Below are positions 6,891 through 15,933 of a DNA stretch of 64,000 bases, one piece after another. Made by a program: the position numbers and the translations under genes. The DNA is taken from the NCBI GenBank assembly GCA_963849105.1, contig CAWKGD010000003.1:1-64000 (forward strand). The letters run 5' to 3'. Below the pieces are notes generated by a model, which was given only the letters and a program-made list of their open reading frames with translations, was not told the origin of the DNA and did no database searches. This stretch comes from CAVRXQ01 sp963849105 (GTDB taxonomy: Bacteria > Actinomycetota > Acidimicrobiia > Acidimicrobiales > Bog-793). Position 1 is the first letter of the stretch. Each line of letters opens with the position of its first letter.

Positions 6891-8225
6891 ATGGCTGAGA
6901 ATCGACGGATCGTGCGTGTGACGAGGATCGTCCGCTCATCGATCCACGGCCTGCTCGACCAGTCACAGCCCTTCGGGCGGCTCGCCCTCGTCCATACGCT
7001 CCAGGCCGCTGGAACGGCCTGCGTCACGGTCTCGCTCGCCGGCTCACTGTTCTTTTCCGTCTCCTTGCACGAGGCGAAGGGCAAGGTCCTCCTCTATCTG
7101 GTGCTCACGATCGCTCCTTTCGCGCTCGTCGGCCCGGCGCTCAGTCCGTTGCTCGACCGAGGCAGGGACGCGCGACGAACGAGCGTCGCGATCTCGAACC
7201 TCGGGTCCGTAGCGCTCAGCCTCTTGATGGCGAGGGACCTGCACGGGTTGCTTCTCTTTCCCGAGGCGTTCGGCATCCTCGTCCTCGCGAAGCTGTATCT
7301 CGTCGGGCGAGCGGCGCTCGTTCCCGAGATGGCGGCGAGCGGCGACGACCTTGCGAGCGCGAACGCGAAGCTCGCCGTGCTCGCTTCACTGGGGGGCTTC
7401 GCCGCAACACCGCTCGCTATCGGATTTCTGCAAATCGGAGCGGCTTGGACCCTTGCTTTTGGTGCCGTGATCTTCGCCGCCGGAGCCGTCGCGGCCGTGC
7501 GCCTGCCGAAGCCCACCCGCGTGACGCTCGCACCCCCGATCGAATCCTCACGCGAAGACCAGACCACCACCGGGCAACCGGTCAGCCAGGCGGCATACAA
7601 GGAGATTCGCGATCAGCGTCGCCTGCTCGGGTTGCCGCTCTACCCGGGCGCGGTGCTTTCGGCGATCGCCGCGGTCTCGATCGCGCGTGGGACGGTGGGT
7701 TTCACGGAGTTCTTCCTGGCGTTCGCGTTGCGCCGCGCCCACGCAGCGACGTGGTGGTACGGAATGTTGATCGTGGCGAGCGCAGCCGGATCGTTGATCG
7801 GTTCGATGATCGTGCCGAGGCTGCGTCGCTACTTCACCGCGCGCTGGATCATCATTGGCGCGCTCGCCGCGATCGTCATCGGCGCGGTCCTGACTGCGAT
7901 CGTCGGGGGACTCTGGGCGCAGGCGATGCTGACGTTCGTCGTCGGCATCGGGCCGATGAGCGCCAAGCCGGCGCTCGACTCCATCGTGCAAAAGAGCGTG
8001 CCTGCGTCTCTGTTGGGCCGAGCGTTCGGGCGTCTCGAAACGCGCCTCCAGCTCTTCTGGGTCGTCGCGGCGATCCTCGGGGTGCTGATTCCGTTCCCCT
8101 TCAAGCTGGGCGACGTCATCATCGCGGCGGCAAGCGGCTTCGCTTGCATCTCGTACGGCACCTATGGCGGTGCGGCGCGTCGGCGGGCGACAGAAGCGCT
8201 CGCGGCGCGGCATTCGACGACGTGA
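6891..8225 (+). CDS. MFS family transporter
   Basis: A 444-aa protein with about 12 predicted transmembrane segments, arranged as an N-terminal half (GPALSPLLDRGRDARRTSV resembles the MFS loop 2-3 motif), a charged central loop around 200-240, and a second half. The substrate cannot be inferred. GGGAGA lies 9 bases before the ATG. A TAGCAT hexamer at 6854-6859 could be its -10. Its stop codon overlaps the GTG of thiL (GTGA), so the two genes are translationally coupled, though a functional link to thiamine transport is only a guess. Confidence 0.82.
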   Translation: MAENRRIVRVTRIVRSSIHGLLDQSQPFGRLALVHTLQAAGTACVTVSLAGSLFFSVSLHEAKGKVLLYLVLTIAPFALVGPALSPLLDRGRDARRTSVAISNLGSVALSLLMARDLHGLLLFPEAFGILVLAKLYLVGRAALVPEMAASGDDLASANAKLAVLASLGGFAATPLAIGFLQIGAAWTLAFGAVIFAAGAVAAVRLPKPTRVTLAPPIESSREDQTTTGQPVSQAAYKEIRDQRRLLGLPLYPGAVLSAIAAVSIARGTVGFTEFFLAFALRRAHAATWWYGMLIVASAAGSLIGSMIVPRLRRYFTARWIIIGALAAIVIGAVLTAIVGGLWAQAMLTFVVGIGPMSAKPALDSIVQKSVPASLLGRAFGRLETRLQLFWVVAAILGVLIPFPFKLGDVIIAAASGFACISYGTYGGAARRRATEALAARHSTT

Positions 8226-9136
8226 CCGACGAGCGCCGCGAACTCGACGCCGTCGAGTTGCTGCGAGACATGATCGGTGATCCTCCCAGCGGCGAGATTT
8301 GGGTCGGAGACGACGCCGCCGTGCTCCGCGAAGCGGGCTCCTCGTGGCTGTTCGCTTCGGACGCAAGCGTCGAGGGGGTGCACTTCGATCGGCGCTTCGG
8401 CTCGCTTGCCGACGTCGGCTGGCGGAGCCTCGTCCAGAACCTCAGTGACATCGCGGCGATGGGAGGGACGCCAAGCGCCGCCGTTGTCTCGGTCGTCGGT
8501 GCACGAGAGACGGAGCTTTCCGCGATCTACGACGGGCTATTGGACGCCGGACGCACCTATCGATGTCGCGTCGTCGGCGGCGATCTTTCCGACGGACCAG
8601 CGCTGATCATCGCGATCGCGATCTTGGGCACGGCTGCAGCCGGCGGACCCGTTCTTCGATCCGGGGCTCGTGCCGGTGACGCGGTGTTCGTGACCGGCAC
8701 GCTCGGCGCGGCATCGGCGGGCCTCAAGCTCCTGCAACGCGATCCGGACTCCGCGGGCGAACTTGTCTCCGCCTTCTTGCGGCCTCAGGCACGCATCGCA
8801 GAAGGCACCGCCGCGACACGCGCCGGAGCGACCGCGATGATCGACATCTCGGACGGGCTCGGCATCGACCTCTACCGGCTCGCCGACGCGTCGTCGGTCG
8901 GGCTCGATCTCGACAAGGTTCCCATTGCCGACGGTGCGGCGCTCGAGGACGCGCTCGGCGGCGGAGAGGACTATGAACTCGCCTTCACGGCTCCCGACGC
9001 CCAAAAAGTGGAAGCCGAGTTCACAGGCGCCGGTCTACGGGTGCCGATTCGCGTCGGGTCGATCGTGGGGGATCCGAAGACGAGGACGCTCGGCGGGACG
9101 CCGCTTCTTCCGTCCGGATTCACGCACCGACTCTGA
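8222..9136 (+). CDS. thiL: thiamine-monophosphate kinase ThiL
   Basis: Phosphorylates thiamine monophosphate to thiamine diphosphate, the last step of the pathway. At 304 aa it has the AIRS/PurM-like fold motifs: VGDDAAVL near the N-terminus, ASVEGVHFDRRF for metal/ATP binding, QNLSDIAAMGG, VVGGDLSDG, and the C-terminal MIDISDGLGIDL and GGGEDYELAF motifs, all typical of ThiL. The GTG at 8222 overlaps the MFS stop. Frame sequence upstream of 8222 is a shadow of the transporter. Confidence 0.96.
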   Translation: MTDERRELDAVELLRDMIGDPPSGEIWVGDDAAVLREAGSSWLFASDASVEGVHFDRRFGSLADVGWRSLVQNLSDIAAMGGTPSAAVVSVVGARETELSAIYDGLLDAGRTYRCRVVGGDLSDGPALIIAIAILGTAAAGGPVLRSGARAGDAVFVTGTLGAASAGLKLLQRDPDSAGELVSAFLRPQARIAEGTAATRAGATAMIDISDGLGIDLYRLADASSVGLDLDKVPIADGAALEDALGGGEDYELAFTAPDAQKVEAEFTGAGLRVPIRVGSIVGDPKTRTLGGTPLLPSGFTHRL

Positions 9137-9152
9137 CGCCGGCCGGAGAGAC

Positions 9153-9374
9153 CTACGAAGCTTGGGCAACCTCGCGGACGCGCCGAGGCGGCTTCGTCAC
9201 CTTGCCGGCGCGAATGCACGACGTGCAGACCGAGATCCGCTTCGGAGTGCCGTTCACGAGCGCGCGGACCCGCTGGATGTTCGGGTTCCAGCGCCGCTTC
9301 GTCCGGCGGTGCGAGTGCGACACCCGCATCCCGAACCCCGGCGACTTCCCACAAATCTCGCAAACCGCTGCCAC
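9153..9374 (-). CDS. rpmB: 50S ribosomal protein L28
   Basis: L28 of the large ribosomal subunit, 73 aa. The sequence CEICGKSPGFGMRVSHSHRR is diagnostic. Cysteines C5/C8 and C50/C53 form the two CxxC pairs of the zinc-binding (C+) type. GTG at 9374 is chosen: it gives the family N-terminus (MAAVCEICGK), and GGAG lies 8 bases upstream. The frame further upstream is not family-like. It is convergent with thiL (16-base gap) and divergent from the FakA-like gene. Confidence 0.95.
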   Translation of the reverse strand: MAAVCEICGKSPGFGMRVSHSHRRTKRRWNPNIQRVRALVNGTPKRISVCTSCIRAGKVTKPPRRVREVAQAS

Positions 9375-9521
9375 GACGTTCACTCCGAATCTTCGCGACG
9401 GACCCCGCGACGTGCCCGCGAAAGCGGGTTCGACCGCGCGGTGAGTGCCCAAGGTTACCATCACCCCGCCGACGGGCGGTCCGGAAAACCCCTGCGTGAC
9501 GACGGCATCAGACCGACCGCC

Positions 9522-9527
9522 TATCTT
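9522..9527 (+). promoter_or_regulatory. possible -10 element of the FakA-like gene
   Basis: TATCTT lies 11 bases before the ATG at 9539 with no Shine-Dalgarno between, suggesting a very short leader. It sits in the 164-base divergent region shared with rpmB. Confidence 0.35.
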
Positions 9528-9538
9528 TCGACCCGAAT

Positions 9539-11230
9539 ATGAATGCTCTTCGTGCCGAGCAGGTGCTGGTCGCGATGAGGGCCTATCGCGACGCCCTCGC
9601 GACCCACCAGGCGACGATCAATCGGCTCAACGTCTTTCCGGTCCCCGACGGCGACACCGGCACGAACATGTCGCTGACGGTCGACGCCGTCGTCGGAGAG
9701 ATCGAATCGCACCTCGACGGACAATCCGCAGCGGGCGCGCTGCCGATGGCGCAGGTCTGCGAAGCGATCGCACACGGATCGTTGATGGGCGCCCGGGGCA
9801 ATTCCGGGGTGATCCTCTGTCAAATACTGCGCGGGTTGGCGACGACGTTCGCGCGGCTGGACGCCGCCGGCCCGGACGAGGTCGCGACCGCCCTCGAGAG
9901 CGGAAGTGTGGCAGCGAGGGAGGCGGTGTTGCGGCCATGCGAAGGCACGATCCTCACCGTGGCTTCCCGCGCCGCCGAGGCGGCGCGGGAAGCGGCGACG
10001 GAGCGACGCGATCTCGTCGAGACGCTCGAGAGGACGCGGACGGCGGCCCTAGAAGCGCTTTGGAAGACCCCGACCCAGCTCGAGATCCTCGCCGAGTCCG
10101 GCGTCGTCGACGCGGGCGGAGCGGGACTCGTCCTCATGTACGACGCGTTGTTGTTCGCCGCCGACAATCGGGCGATGCCGGCGGCGCTCGAGCTTCCGGA
10201 GTCGGTCGCAAGCGTGGTCGCCGGCGGCGCGCCCTTGTCGGTGAGACCGATACCGGGCGACGCGGCCTCAAATGGCGACACGATCTCTCCTCGGTACGAG
10301 GTGATGTACTTCCTTGCTGCCGACAACGCGATGATCCCGGCCTTCAAGGATGTCTGGGCGGGAATCGGCGACTCGATCGTCGTCGTCGGCGGCGACGGAT
10401 TGTGGAACTGCCATATCCACACCGACGAGATCGGCGCGGCGATCGAAGCGGGGATCGACGCGGGTCGCCCCCGCGAGATCCGCGTGACCGACCTCGCGGG
10501 ACAGGTGGAAGAAGAACGGTGGGTCCGAGAAGCCGCGCTCGCGACGGCGGTGCCCGCAAAGAGCGACGCGGGCGCGAGGACCTCGGTGATCGTCGTCGCG
10601 AACGGAGAGGGCATCGAGCGGATCTTCCACTCGCTCGGTGTCCGGCAGTTCGTCGAGGGGGGTCAGTCGATGAATCCGTCTACGAGGGAGGTCCTCGACG
10701 CGATCGAGTTGTCGCCGACAGACGAAATCGTCATACTGCCGAACAACGCGAACATCGTCGCCGTCGCGCGCCAGGCGGCGAACTTCGCCGCAAAGAAGGT
10801 CTACGTCGTTCCGACGAACGGAATCCAGGAGGGCTTTGCCGCGCTCCTCGAATACGACCCGGGCGCGTCTGGTGACGAGAACGCCGACGCGATGACACGC
10901 GCTTCGAGCCGGGTCGTCGCAGGCGAGGTGACGCGGGCGGTTCGATCAGCGACTTCGTCGGCTGGTGAAGTACATGTCGGGGATTACATTGGCTTGTCGC
11001 GAGCAGGAATCGAGGCAGTGGCCGGGATGCTCGCCGATGCCGCGATCGGTCTTTTACGCGCGTTGCTCCGGCCGGAACACGAGATCGTGACGCTGTTGCA
11101 AGGCGACGGCGCGACCGAGGCGGACACCCGACGCGTCACCGAGTGGCTTGCCGAGGAGCGTCCTGACGTCTCGGTCGAACTGCACCACGGCGGACAGCCG
11201 CTCTATCCCTACTTGGTTTCTATCGAGTGA
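9539..11230 (+). CDS. DAK2 domain fatty-acid kinase-like protein (FakA/YloV family)
   Basis: A 563-aa protein of the YloV/FakA family. The N-terminal DhaL/DAK2 nucleotide-binding domain has NVFPVPDGDTGTNM and SLMGARGNSGVILCQILRG, followed by SGVVDAGGAGLVL. In FakA this domain phosphorylates a fatty acid held by a partner FakB. The second half (EVMYFLAADN, VIVVANGEGIERIF, LPNNANIVAVARQAA, YVVPTNGIQEG) is the YloV middle and C-terminal part. No fakB/degV gene is nearby. It lies directly upstream of recG with a GTGA overlap, a widely conserved pairing. Confidence 0.9.
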   Translation: MNALRAEQVLVAMRAYRDALATHQATINRLNVFPVPDGDTGTNMSLTVDAVVGEIESHLDGQSAAGALPMAQVCEAIAHGSLMGARGNSGVILCQILRGLATTFARLDAAGPDEVATALESGSVAAREAVLRPCEGTILTVASRAAEAAREAATERRDLVETLERTRTAALEALWKTPTQLEILAESGVVDAGGAGLVLMYDALLFAADNRAMPAALELPESVASVVAGGAPLSVRPIPGDAASNGDTISPRYEVMYFLAADNAMIPAFKDVWAGIGDSIVVVGGDGLWNCHIHTDEIGAAIEAGIDAGRPREIRVTDLAGQVEEERWVREAALATAVPAKSDAGARTSVIVVANGEGIERIFHSLGVRQFVEGGQSMNPSTREVLDAIELSPTDEIVILPNNANIVAVARQAANFAAKKVYVVPTNGIQEGFAALLEYDPGASGDENADAMTRASSRVVAGEVTRAVRSATSSAGEVHVGDYIGLSRAGIEAVAGMLADAAIGLLRALLRPEHEIVTLLQGDGATEADTRRVTEWLAEERPDVSVELHHGGQPLYPYLVSIE

Positions 11231-13491
11231 CCGAGGCGCCGACCGGTCGCAAGCTCGGCCAGCTCGATCGACTCCCGGTCGACGTGCTGAAGGGCGTCGG
11301 ATCGCGAAAGCGGTCGGCGCTCAAGCTGATGGGGATCGAAACGATCCTCGACCTTTTGACCCACTATCCGCGCAGGTACGCGGACCGTACGCGCGCCGTT
11401 GCAATCAGCGACCTTGTCGCAGGCGACGAAGGCGTCGTCTCCGCCGTGGTGAAGCGTGCCTCGCTGAAGCGGCTGAGGAGCCGACGAACGATCGTCGAAG
11501 TCGTCGTCGACGACGGATCCGGTGTGCTCGACGTCACGTTCTTCAACCAGCCGTGGCGCACCAAGCAACTCGTCGAGGGTCGCGAGGTGGCGCTCTTCGG
11601 GCGTGTCGGCGCCTTTCGTAAGACGCTGCAGATGGCCAACCCGGTCGTCGAGGTCGTCGGGGCGAGCGGTTCACGTCAGACGGGGCGACTCGTCCCGATC
11701 TACCCGCAGTCCGAGCGGGCGGGGATCTCTTCGATCGAGCTTTCGACCTTCGTCGAAGAGGCCCTCGAACGCGCCGGGGAATTCGCAGATCCGCTCGATG
11801 ACCGCCTGCGCGAGTCAATGCAGTTGATGACCCGCACGCAAGCGTTCCGCAACGTGCACCAACCGGGCACCAATGACGACTGGCAGCGCGCCCGGCGCCG
11901 TCTGGCCTTCGATGAGCTGTTGCGGATCCAGCTAGCGCTCGTGATGCGTCGGCGTGCCGCGGCGGCAACGGCGCGGGGGATCGCACACGACGTCGAGAGC
12001 GAATCGGTCCTCGTGGAGCGCTTCGTCGACGCCTTGCCGTTCGCGCTCACCTCCGCACAACGCCGCGTGATCGGCGAGGTCCGAGACGACCTCGCGCGAA
12101 CAGAACCGATGCACCGACTGCTGCAAGGAGACGTCGGTTCAGGCAAGACCGTCGTCGCGCTGGCGGCGTTGTTGTTCGGCGTGCAGGGCGGATATCAGGG
12201 TGCGTTCATGGTGCCGACCGAGGTGCTCGCGGAGCAGCATTTCATCGCGGCGCGCAGCTTGCTCGGCGATCTGAAAGTCGGGGACCCGGGTGTGGTAGGC
12301 GGCGAGCGCCCACTTTCTGTATCGCTGCTCACGTCCAAGACGTCAAGTCGAGCGCGATCCGAGATCGTGCGCGGCCTCGAGGCAGGACTTGTCGACATCG
12401 TTGTCGGAACGCACGCGCTGATCACCGAGGACGTCAAGTTCGACTCGCTCGGCGTCGTCGTCATCGACGAGCAGCATCGCTTCGGTGTCGATCAACGCGC
12501 CGCTCTGCGCGAGAAAGGTTCCTTGCAGCCGGACTCGAGCCACGACCCCGATCTCTTGGTGATGACGGCGACGCCGATCCCGCGAACCGCGGCGATGACC
12601 GTCTACGGGGATCTCGACGCGAGCGTGCTCGACGAGATGCCACCAGGACGGTCGCCGATCGAGACGAGATGGATCCGCGACGAACAAGAGCACCTGGCGT
12701 GGGAGCGCGTCCGAAGAGACGTCACGGCCGGACGTCAGGCGTACGTGGTATGTCCGCTCGTCGCACCCGGTTCCGACGAGATCGACGACGACGGCTGGTG
12801 GGAGCTCACCGACGAGGAGATCGAAGCGGCCTTCGGAGAAGGGAAGCTGTTCATCGAGCGAGAAGGCGATGTCTCGCCGCGCCGTCCACCACGCTCGGCG
12901 ACCGCCGAAGCGGCCCGGCTCGCCTCGGACGAGTTGCGAGGCTTGCGCGTCGAGGTTCTCCACGGTCAGTTGCCGGCGAGGCGCAAAGAAGAGGTGATGG
13001 CCGCCTTCCGCCGCCACGAGATCGACGTCCTCGTCGCGACGACGGTCATCGAAGTCGGTGTCGACGTACCCGACGCGACGGTGATCGTCATCGAGGACGC
13101 TGACCGCTTCGGAATCGCGCAGCTCCACCAGCTGCGGGGCCGGGTCGGGCGCGGAAGCGATCCCGCCGTCTGTTTCCTCGTCACGGGTGACGCCAACGAG
13201 GAGGCCACAGCGCGCCTCGAGGCACTCGTCCGGTCGACCGACGGCTTCGAACTCGCCGACGTCGACCTGCGCCTGAGGGGCGAGGGGACCCTGCTCGGTG
13301 CCCGCCAGAAGGGTCGGAGTGACCTCCGTCTGGCGTCGTTGCACGAGCACCGCGACCTCATCGATCCGGCGCGAGGGGCCGCGACTCGCCTCATCGAGCA
13401 CGATCCGACGCTCTCGAAGGACCCGCTGCTCGCCGACGAGCTGCGCATCTTCGTCGGCGACGAAGAAGCGGAATACCTGCTGCGCTCCTGA
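11227..13491 (+). CDS. recG: ATP-dependent DNA helicase RecG
   Basis: Branch-migrating helicase that remodels stalled replication forks and recombination intermediates. At 754 aa it has an N-terminal wedge domain (VLKGVGSRKRSALK, HYPRRYADR), Walker A GDVGSGKTVVA, DEQH box (VVIDEQHRFGVDQR), motif III MTATPIPRTAAM, and the C-terminal helicase motifs ATTVIEVGVDVPDA and QLRGRVGRG. An insert around residues 515-565 (DEIDDDGWWELTDEEIEAAF) between motifs is longer than in E. coli. The GTG start at 11227 overlaps the upstream stop. Confidence 0.96.
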   Translation: MTEAPTGRKLGQLDRLPVDVLKGVGSRKRSALKLMGIETILDLLTHYPRRYADRTRAVAISDLVAGDEGVVSAVVKRASLKRLRSRRTIVEVVVDDGSGVLDVTFFNQPWRTKQLVEGREVALFGRVGAFRKTLQMANPVVEVVGASGSRQTGRLVPIYPQSERAGISSIELSTFVEEALERAGEFADPLDDRLRESMQLMTRTQAFRNVHQPGTNDDWQRARRRLAFDELLRIQLALVMRRRAAAATARGIAHDVESESVLVERFVDALPFALTSAQRRVIGEVRDDLARTEPMHRLLQGDVGSGKTVVALAALLFGVQGGYQGAFMVPTEVLAEQHFIAARSLLGDLKVGDPGVVGGERPLSVSLLTSKTSSRARSEIVRGLEAGLVDIVVGTHALITEDVKFDSLGVVVIDEQHRFGVDQRAALREKGSLQPDSSHDPDLLVMTATPIPRTAAMTVYGDLDASVLDEMPPGRSPIETRWIRDEQEHLAWERVRRDVTAGRQAYVVCPLVAPGSDEIDDDGWWELTDEEIEAAFGEGKLFIEREGDVSPRRPPRSATAEAARLASDELRGLRVEVLHGQLPARRKEEVMAAFRRHEIDVLVATTVIEVGVDVPDATVIVIEDADRFGIAQLHQLRGRVGRGSDPAVCFLVTGDANEEATARLEALVRSTDGFELADVDLRLRGEGTLLGARQKGRSDLRLASLHEHRDLIDPARGAATRLIEHDPTLSKDPLLADELRIFVGDEEAEYLLRS

Positions 13492-13520
13492 GGCGCGCAA
13501 AACACGTGACCAGGGCCGAT

Positions 13521-13526
13521 TAACGT
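13521..13526 (+). promoter_or_regulatory. leaderless-type -10 element
   Basis: TAACGT ends 6 bases before the ATG at 13533 and there is no Shine-Dalgarno, which fits a transcript starting at or next to the start codon. Confidence 0.4.
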
Positions 13527-13532
13527 GCCACG

Positions 13533-14276
13533 ATGCGCGTCCTCGTGGTTCTGCCGACCTACAACGAGCGCGAGAACATCGAGTCGGTGCTGCGCGCCGT
13601 CCGGCGCGTCCGACCGGACGCCGGGATCCTCGTCGTCGACGACTTGAGCCCGGACGGGACCGCGGAGATCGCGAAGCAGGTCGCCTCCGATCTCTCCTCG
13701 ATCGAGGTACTCGTCCGGCCGGGGAAGAGCGGTCTCGGCACCGCCTACCGTGAGGGCTTCCGCTGGGGGATCGCGCAGGGCTATGAGATCTGCGTCGAGA
13801 TGGACTCCGATTTCTCCCATGACCCCGGATCGCTCCCAGAGCTCCTCGCGCCGATCGAGCGGGGCGAAGCCGATGTCGCGATCGGCTCGCGCTACGTGCC
13901 GGGGGGATCGATCCCGAACTGGAGCCTCGGGCGACGGATGCTCTCGCGAGCGGGGAATATCTACTCGAAGGTGCTGCTCGGCCTGACGGTCGAGGATTCG
14001 ACCGCCGGCTACCGCGCTTACGCGGCCTCGGTGCTCAGCGCGATCGATCTCGATCGTGTTCGCGCAGACAGCTACGGCTTCCAGGTCGAGATGACCTATC
14101 TCGCCCAGAACGCCGGCGCGCGCATCGTCGAGGTGCCGATCCACTTCATCGACCGTGAAAAGGGGACCTCGAAGATGTCGACGTTCACGGTCGTCGAGGC
14201 GCTGACCTTGGTCAGCTGGTGGGGGCTGGGACGCTTTTGGAAGCTGGCGTCGTCCCGTTTCGGCGTGCAGAGGTAG
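13533..14276 (+). CDS. polyprenol monophosphomannose synthase-like GT2 glycosyltransferase
   Basis: A 247-aa soluble GT-A glycosyltransferase of family 2, close to dolichol/polyprenol-phosphate mannosyltransferases (DPM1, mycobacterial Ppm1 catalytic domain). Motifs: VVLPTYNERENIESVLRAV at the N-terminus, VVDDLSPDGT for nucleotide-sugar binding, EMDSDFSHDP with the metal-binding acidic cluster, GSRYVPGG, and SYGFQVEMTYLA followed by VEVPIHFIDREKGTSKMS. No transmembrane segments are seen, as in the short DPM1 type. The expected role is transfer of mannose from GDP-mannose to polyprenyl phosphate for cell-envelope glycosylation; the sugar is not proven. Confidence 0.87.
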   Translation: MRVLVVLPTYNERENIESVLRAVRRVRPDAGILVVDDLSPDGTAEIAKQVASDLSSIEVLVRPGKSGLGTAYREGFRWGIAQGYEICVEMDSDFSHDPGSLPELLAPIERGEADVAIGSRYVPGGSIPNWSLGRRMLSRAGNIYSKVLLGLTVEDSTAGYRAYAASVLSAIDLDRVRADSYGFQVEMTYLAQNAGARIVEVPIHFIDREKGTSKMSTFTVVEALTLVSWWGLGRFWKLASSRFGVQR

Positions 14277-14314
14277 ACGCCCGGACGTCTCGACTCCTCG
14301 ACAAGTCCGGTCTT

Positions 14315-14320
14315 TAAGGT
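14315..14320 (+). promoter_or_regulatory. leaderless-type -10 element before rsmD
   Basis: TAAGGT ends 7 bases before the GTG at 14328. No Shine-Dalgarno is present. Confidence 0.4.
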
Positions 14321-14327
14321 CGGACCC

Positions 14328-14879
14328 GTGCGCGTGATCGCCGGCGATGCGAAAGGTCGCAAGCTCGTCTCGCCGAGGTCGCGTGTCGTGCGGCCGACAT
14401 CGGACCGGGTGCGGGAGGCGATCTTCGACGTCCTCTCGCACCTCGGCGTGATCGAGGACGCGACGGTCGTCGATCTCTACGCCGGTACCGGCGCACTCGG
14501 GATCGAAGCGCTCAGCCGAGGGGCGAAGTCGGCGACGTTCGTCGACAACGACCGGGCGGCGCTTCAGGTGATCGAAGAGAACCTCGCACGCACCGGATTT
14601 TCTAATGACGCCAAGCTCGCGCGCGCCGACGCCATCTCCTGGTGCCGACGCGCGGGCCACGTCGACCTGGCCTTTGCCGACCCGCCATACGACTTCGCCG
14701 ACTGGGAGATGCTGTTGGCGGCGCTATCCGCCGATCTAGCGGTTTTGGAGTCGAAGGCGGAGGTGGAGATCCGTTCTCCCTGGTCACTCCACCGTCGCTA
14801 CCGTCACGGCGGTACGCTCGTCACCGTGGCCGTGAAGTCTCCTCCCGTGCCGCTCGCGGAACCTGAGGAGGGCCGGTGA
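14328..14879 (+). CDS. rsmD: 16S rRNA (guanine-N2)-methyltransferase RsmD
   Basis: SAM-dependent methyltransferase that makes m2G966 in 16S rRNA. At 183 aa it starts RVIAGDAKGRKL, contains RPTSDRVREAIFDVL, the SAM motif VVDLYAGTGALGIEALSRGA and the catalytic DPPY in LAFADPPYDF. All these are characteristic. The GTG at 14328 gives the standard N-terminus. Its stop overlaps the coaD start (GTGA); rsmD-coaD pairing is widespread. Confidence 0.95.
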   Translation: MRVIAGDAKGRKLVSPRSRVVRPTSDRVREAIFDVLSHLGVIEDATVVDLYAGTGALGIEALSRGAKSATFVDNDRAALQVIEENLARTGFSNDAKLARADAISWCRRAGHVDLAFADPPYDFADWEMLLAALSADLAVLESKAEVEIRSPWSLHRRYRHGGTLVTVAVKSPPVPLAEPEEGR

Positions 14880-15355
14880 CGACAGCGTTGTTCCCGGGGT
14901 CCTTCGATCCGTTCCACAACGGGCACCTGGAAGTCGTCGAACGCGCCCACCGGCTGTTCGACGAGGTCGTCGTGGCCGTGCTGCGCAATTCGGGCAAGCC
15001 CGAGCCGCTGTTGTCCGTCGACGCCCGGGTGGAAAGCGTCGCCGAGTGCGTCGAGGGTTTTGAAAACGTCCGTGTCATCACGATGCAGACCCTCGCCGTC
15101 GACGTGGCACGAAATGTCGGCGCGACCGTGATCGTGAAGGGGCTGCGGGCGGTGACGGACTTCGAGAACGAGCTGCAGATGGCCCAGATGAACCAGCAGA
15201 TCTCCGGGATCGAAACGGTGATGCTGCCGACCGGGTCGACGTACTCGTTCATCGCCTCCCGCCTCGTGCGCGAGATCGCCCGTTACGGCGGCGACGTCTC
15301 GGCGTTCGTCCCCGACCCGGTGCTGCGCCGGATGAAAGAAGCGCTCGGTGGCTGA
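14876..15355 (+). CDS. coaD: phosphopantetheine adenylyltransferase CoaD
   Basis: Catalyses the fourth step of coenzyme A synthesis, 4'-phosphopantetheine to dephospho-CoA. At 159 aa it is the standard length. GSFDPFHNGHLEVVERA holds the nucleotidyltransferase (H/T)xGH motif; IVKGLRAVTDFENELQMAQMN and GSTYSFIASRLVREIA complete the family pattern (the ATP-binding SxSSS region reads TYSFIASR). GTG start overlapping the rsmD stop. Its last 8 bases overlap the next gene. Confidence 0.97.
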   Translation: MTTALFPGSFDPFHNGHLEVVERAHRLFDEVVVAVLRNSGKPEPLLSVDARVESVAECVEGFENVRVITMQTLAVDVARNVGATVIVKGLRAVTDFENELQMAQMNQQISGIETVMLPTGSTYSFIASRLVREIARYGGDVSAFVPDPVLRRMKEALGG

Positions 15356-15920
15356 GTCCGGACTCGACGAGGCGACCGAACAGGTCGAACAGAGCGCGCC
15401 CGAACGCGTGGCGAGCACGGCGGAGATCCTCGACGAACTGGCGTCCGAGATCGAAGGGGCGAAGTCGATGCCGCTTTCCTCGTCGGCGATCGTCAGCCGC
15501 GAAGAGCTCCTCGATCTGGTCAACGAAGCCCGTGAGCTGCTGCCGTCGGAGCTCGCGAGGTCGCGACGCGTGCTTCTCGATCAAGAGGACCTCTTGCAAA
15601 GAGCGGAGCGCGAAGCCGACGAGATCCTCGACGATGCCCGATCGCAGGCGGCCCACATCGTCCAGCGGACCGAGATCGTCCGCCAGGCGCGCAACCACGC
15701 CGAACGGATCGTCGCCGATGCGGAGTCCGAAGGAAGAAGGATCCGTCACGAGGCCGACGACTACGTCGACCGCAAGCTGGCGGCGTTCGAGATCGTCCTC
15801 GACCGCACAATCCGCACCGTGCGTGCCGGCAGGGACCGACTGACGGTGGTCGAAGAAGAGGAGCACGAGGAGGGAGAGCTCCAGGAGGGGGAGGGCTTTT
15901 TCGACCAGGACCGGTCGTGA
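15348..15920 (+). CDS. coiled-coil DivIVA-like protein, SepIVA-like by position
   Basis: A 190-aa soluble protein dominated by a predicted coiled coil from about 45 to 160 (ARSRRVLLDQEDLLQRAERE, RNHAERIVADAESEGRRIRH), with an acidic C-terminal tail. Mycobacterial SepIVA, a DivIVA-like septation factor, is encoded next to the DUF177 and rnc genes in the same kind of cluster, so this is probably the counterpart. It is translationally coupled to coaD (8-base overlap) and followed by the DUF177 gene. The function in polar growth or septation is inferred from family and synteny only. Confidence 0.75.
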   Translation: MAESGLDEATEQVEQSAPERVASTAEILDELASEIEGAKSMPLSSSAIVSREELLDLVNEARELLPSELARSRRVLLDQEDLLQRAEREADEILDDARSQAAHIVQRTEIVRQARNHAERIVADAESEGRRIRHEADDYVDRKLAAFEIVLDRTIRTVRAGRDRLTVVEEEEHEEGELQEGEGFFDQDRS

Positions 15921-15933
15921 GCAGGCGGCGCCG

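Noticed and set aside
12343..14660. Long reverse-strand open frames opposite recG and the mannosyltransferase
   Set aside because: They are antisense shadows typical of high-GC genes; the forward frames carry all the recognisable motifs.
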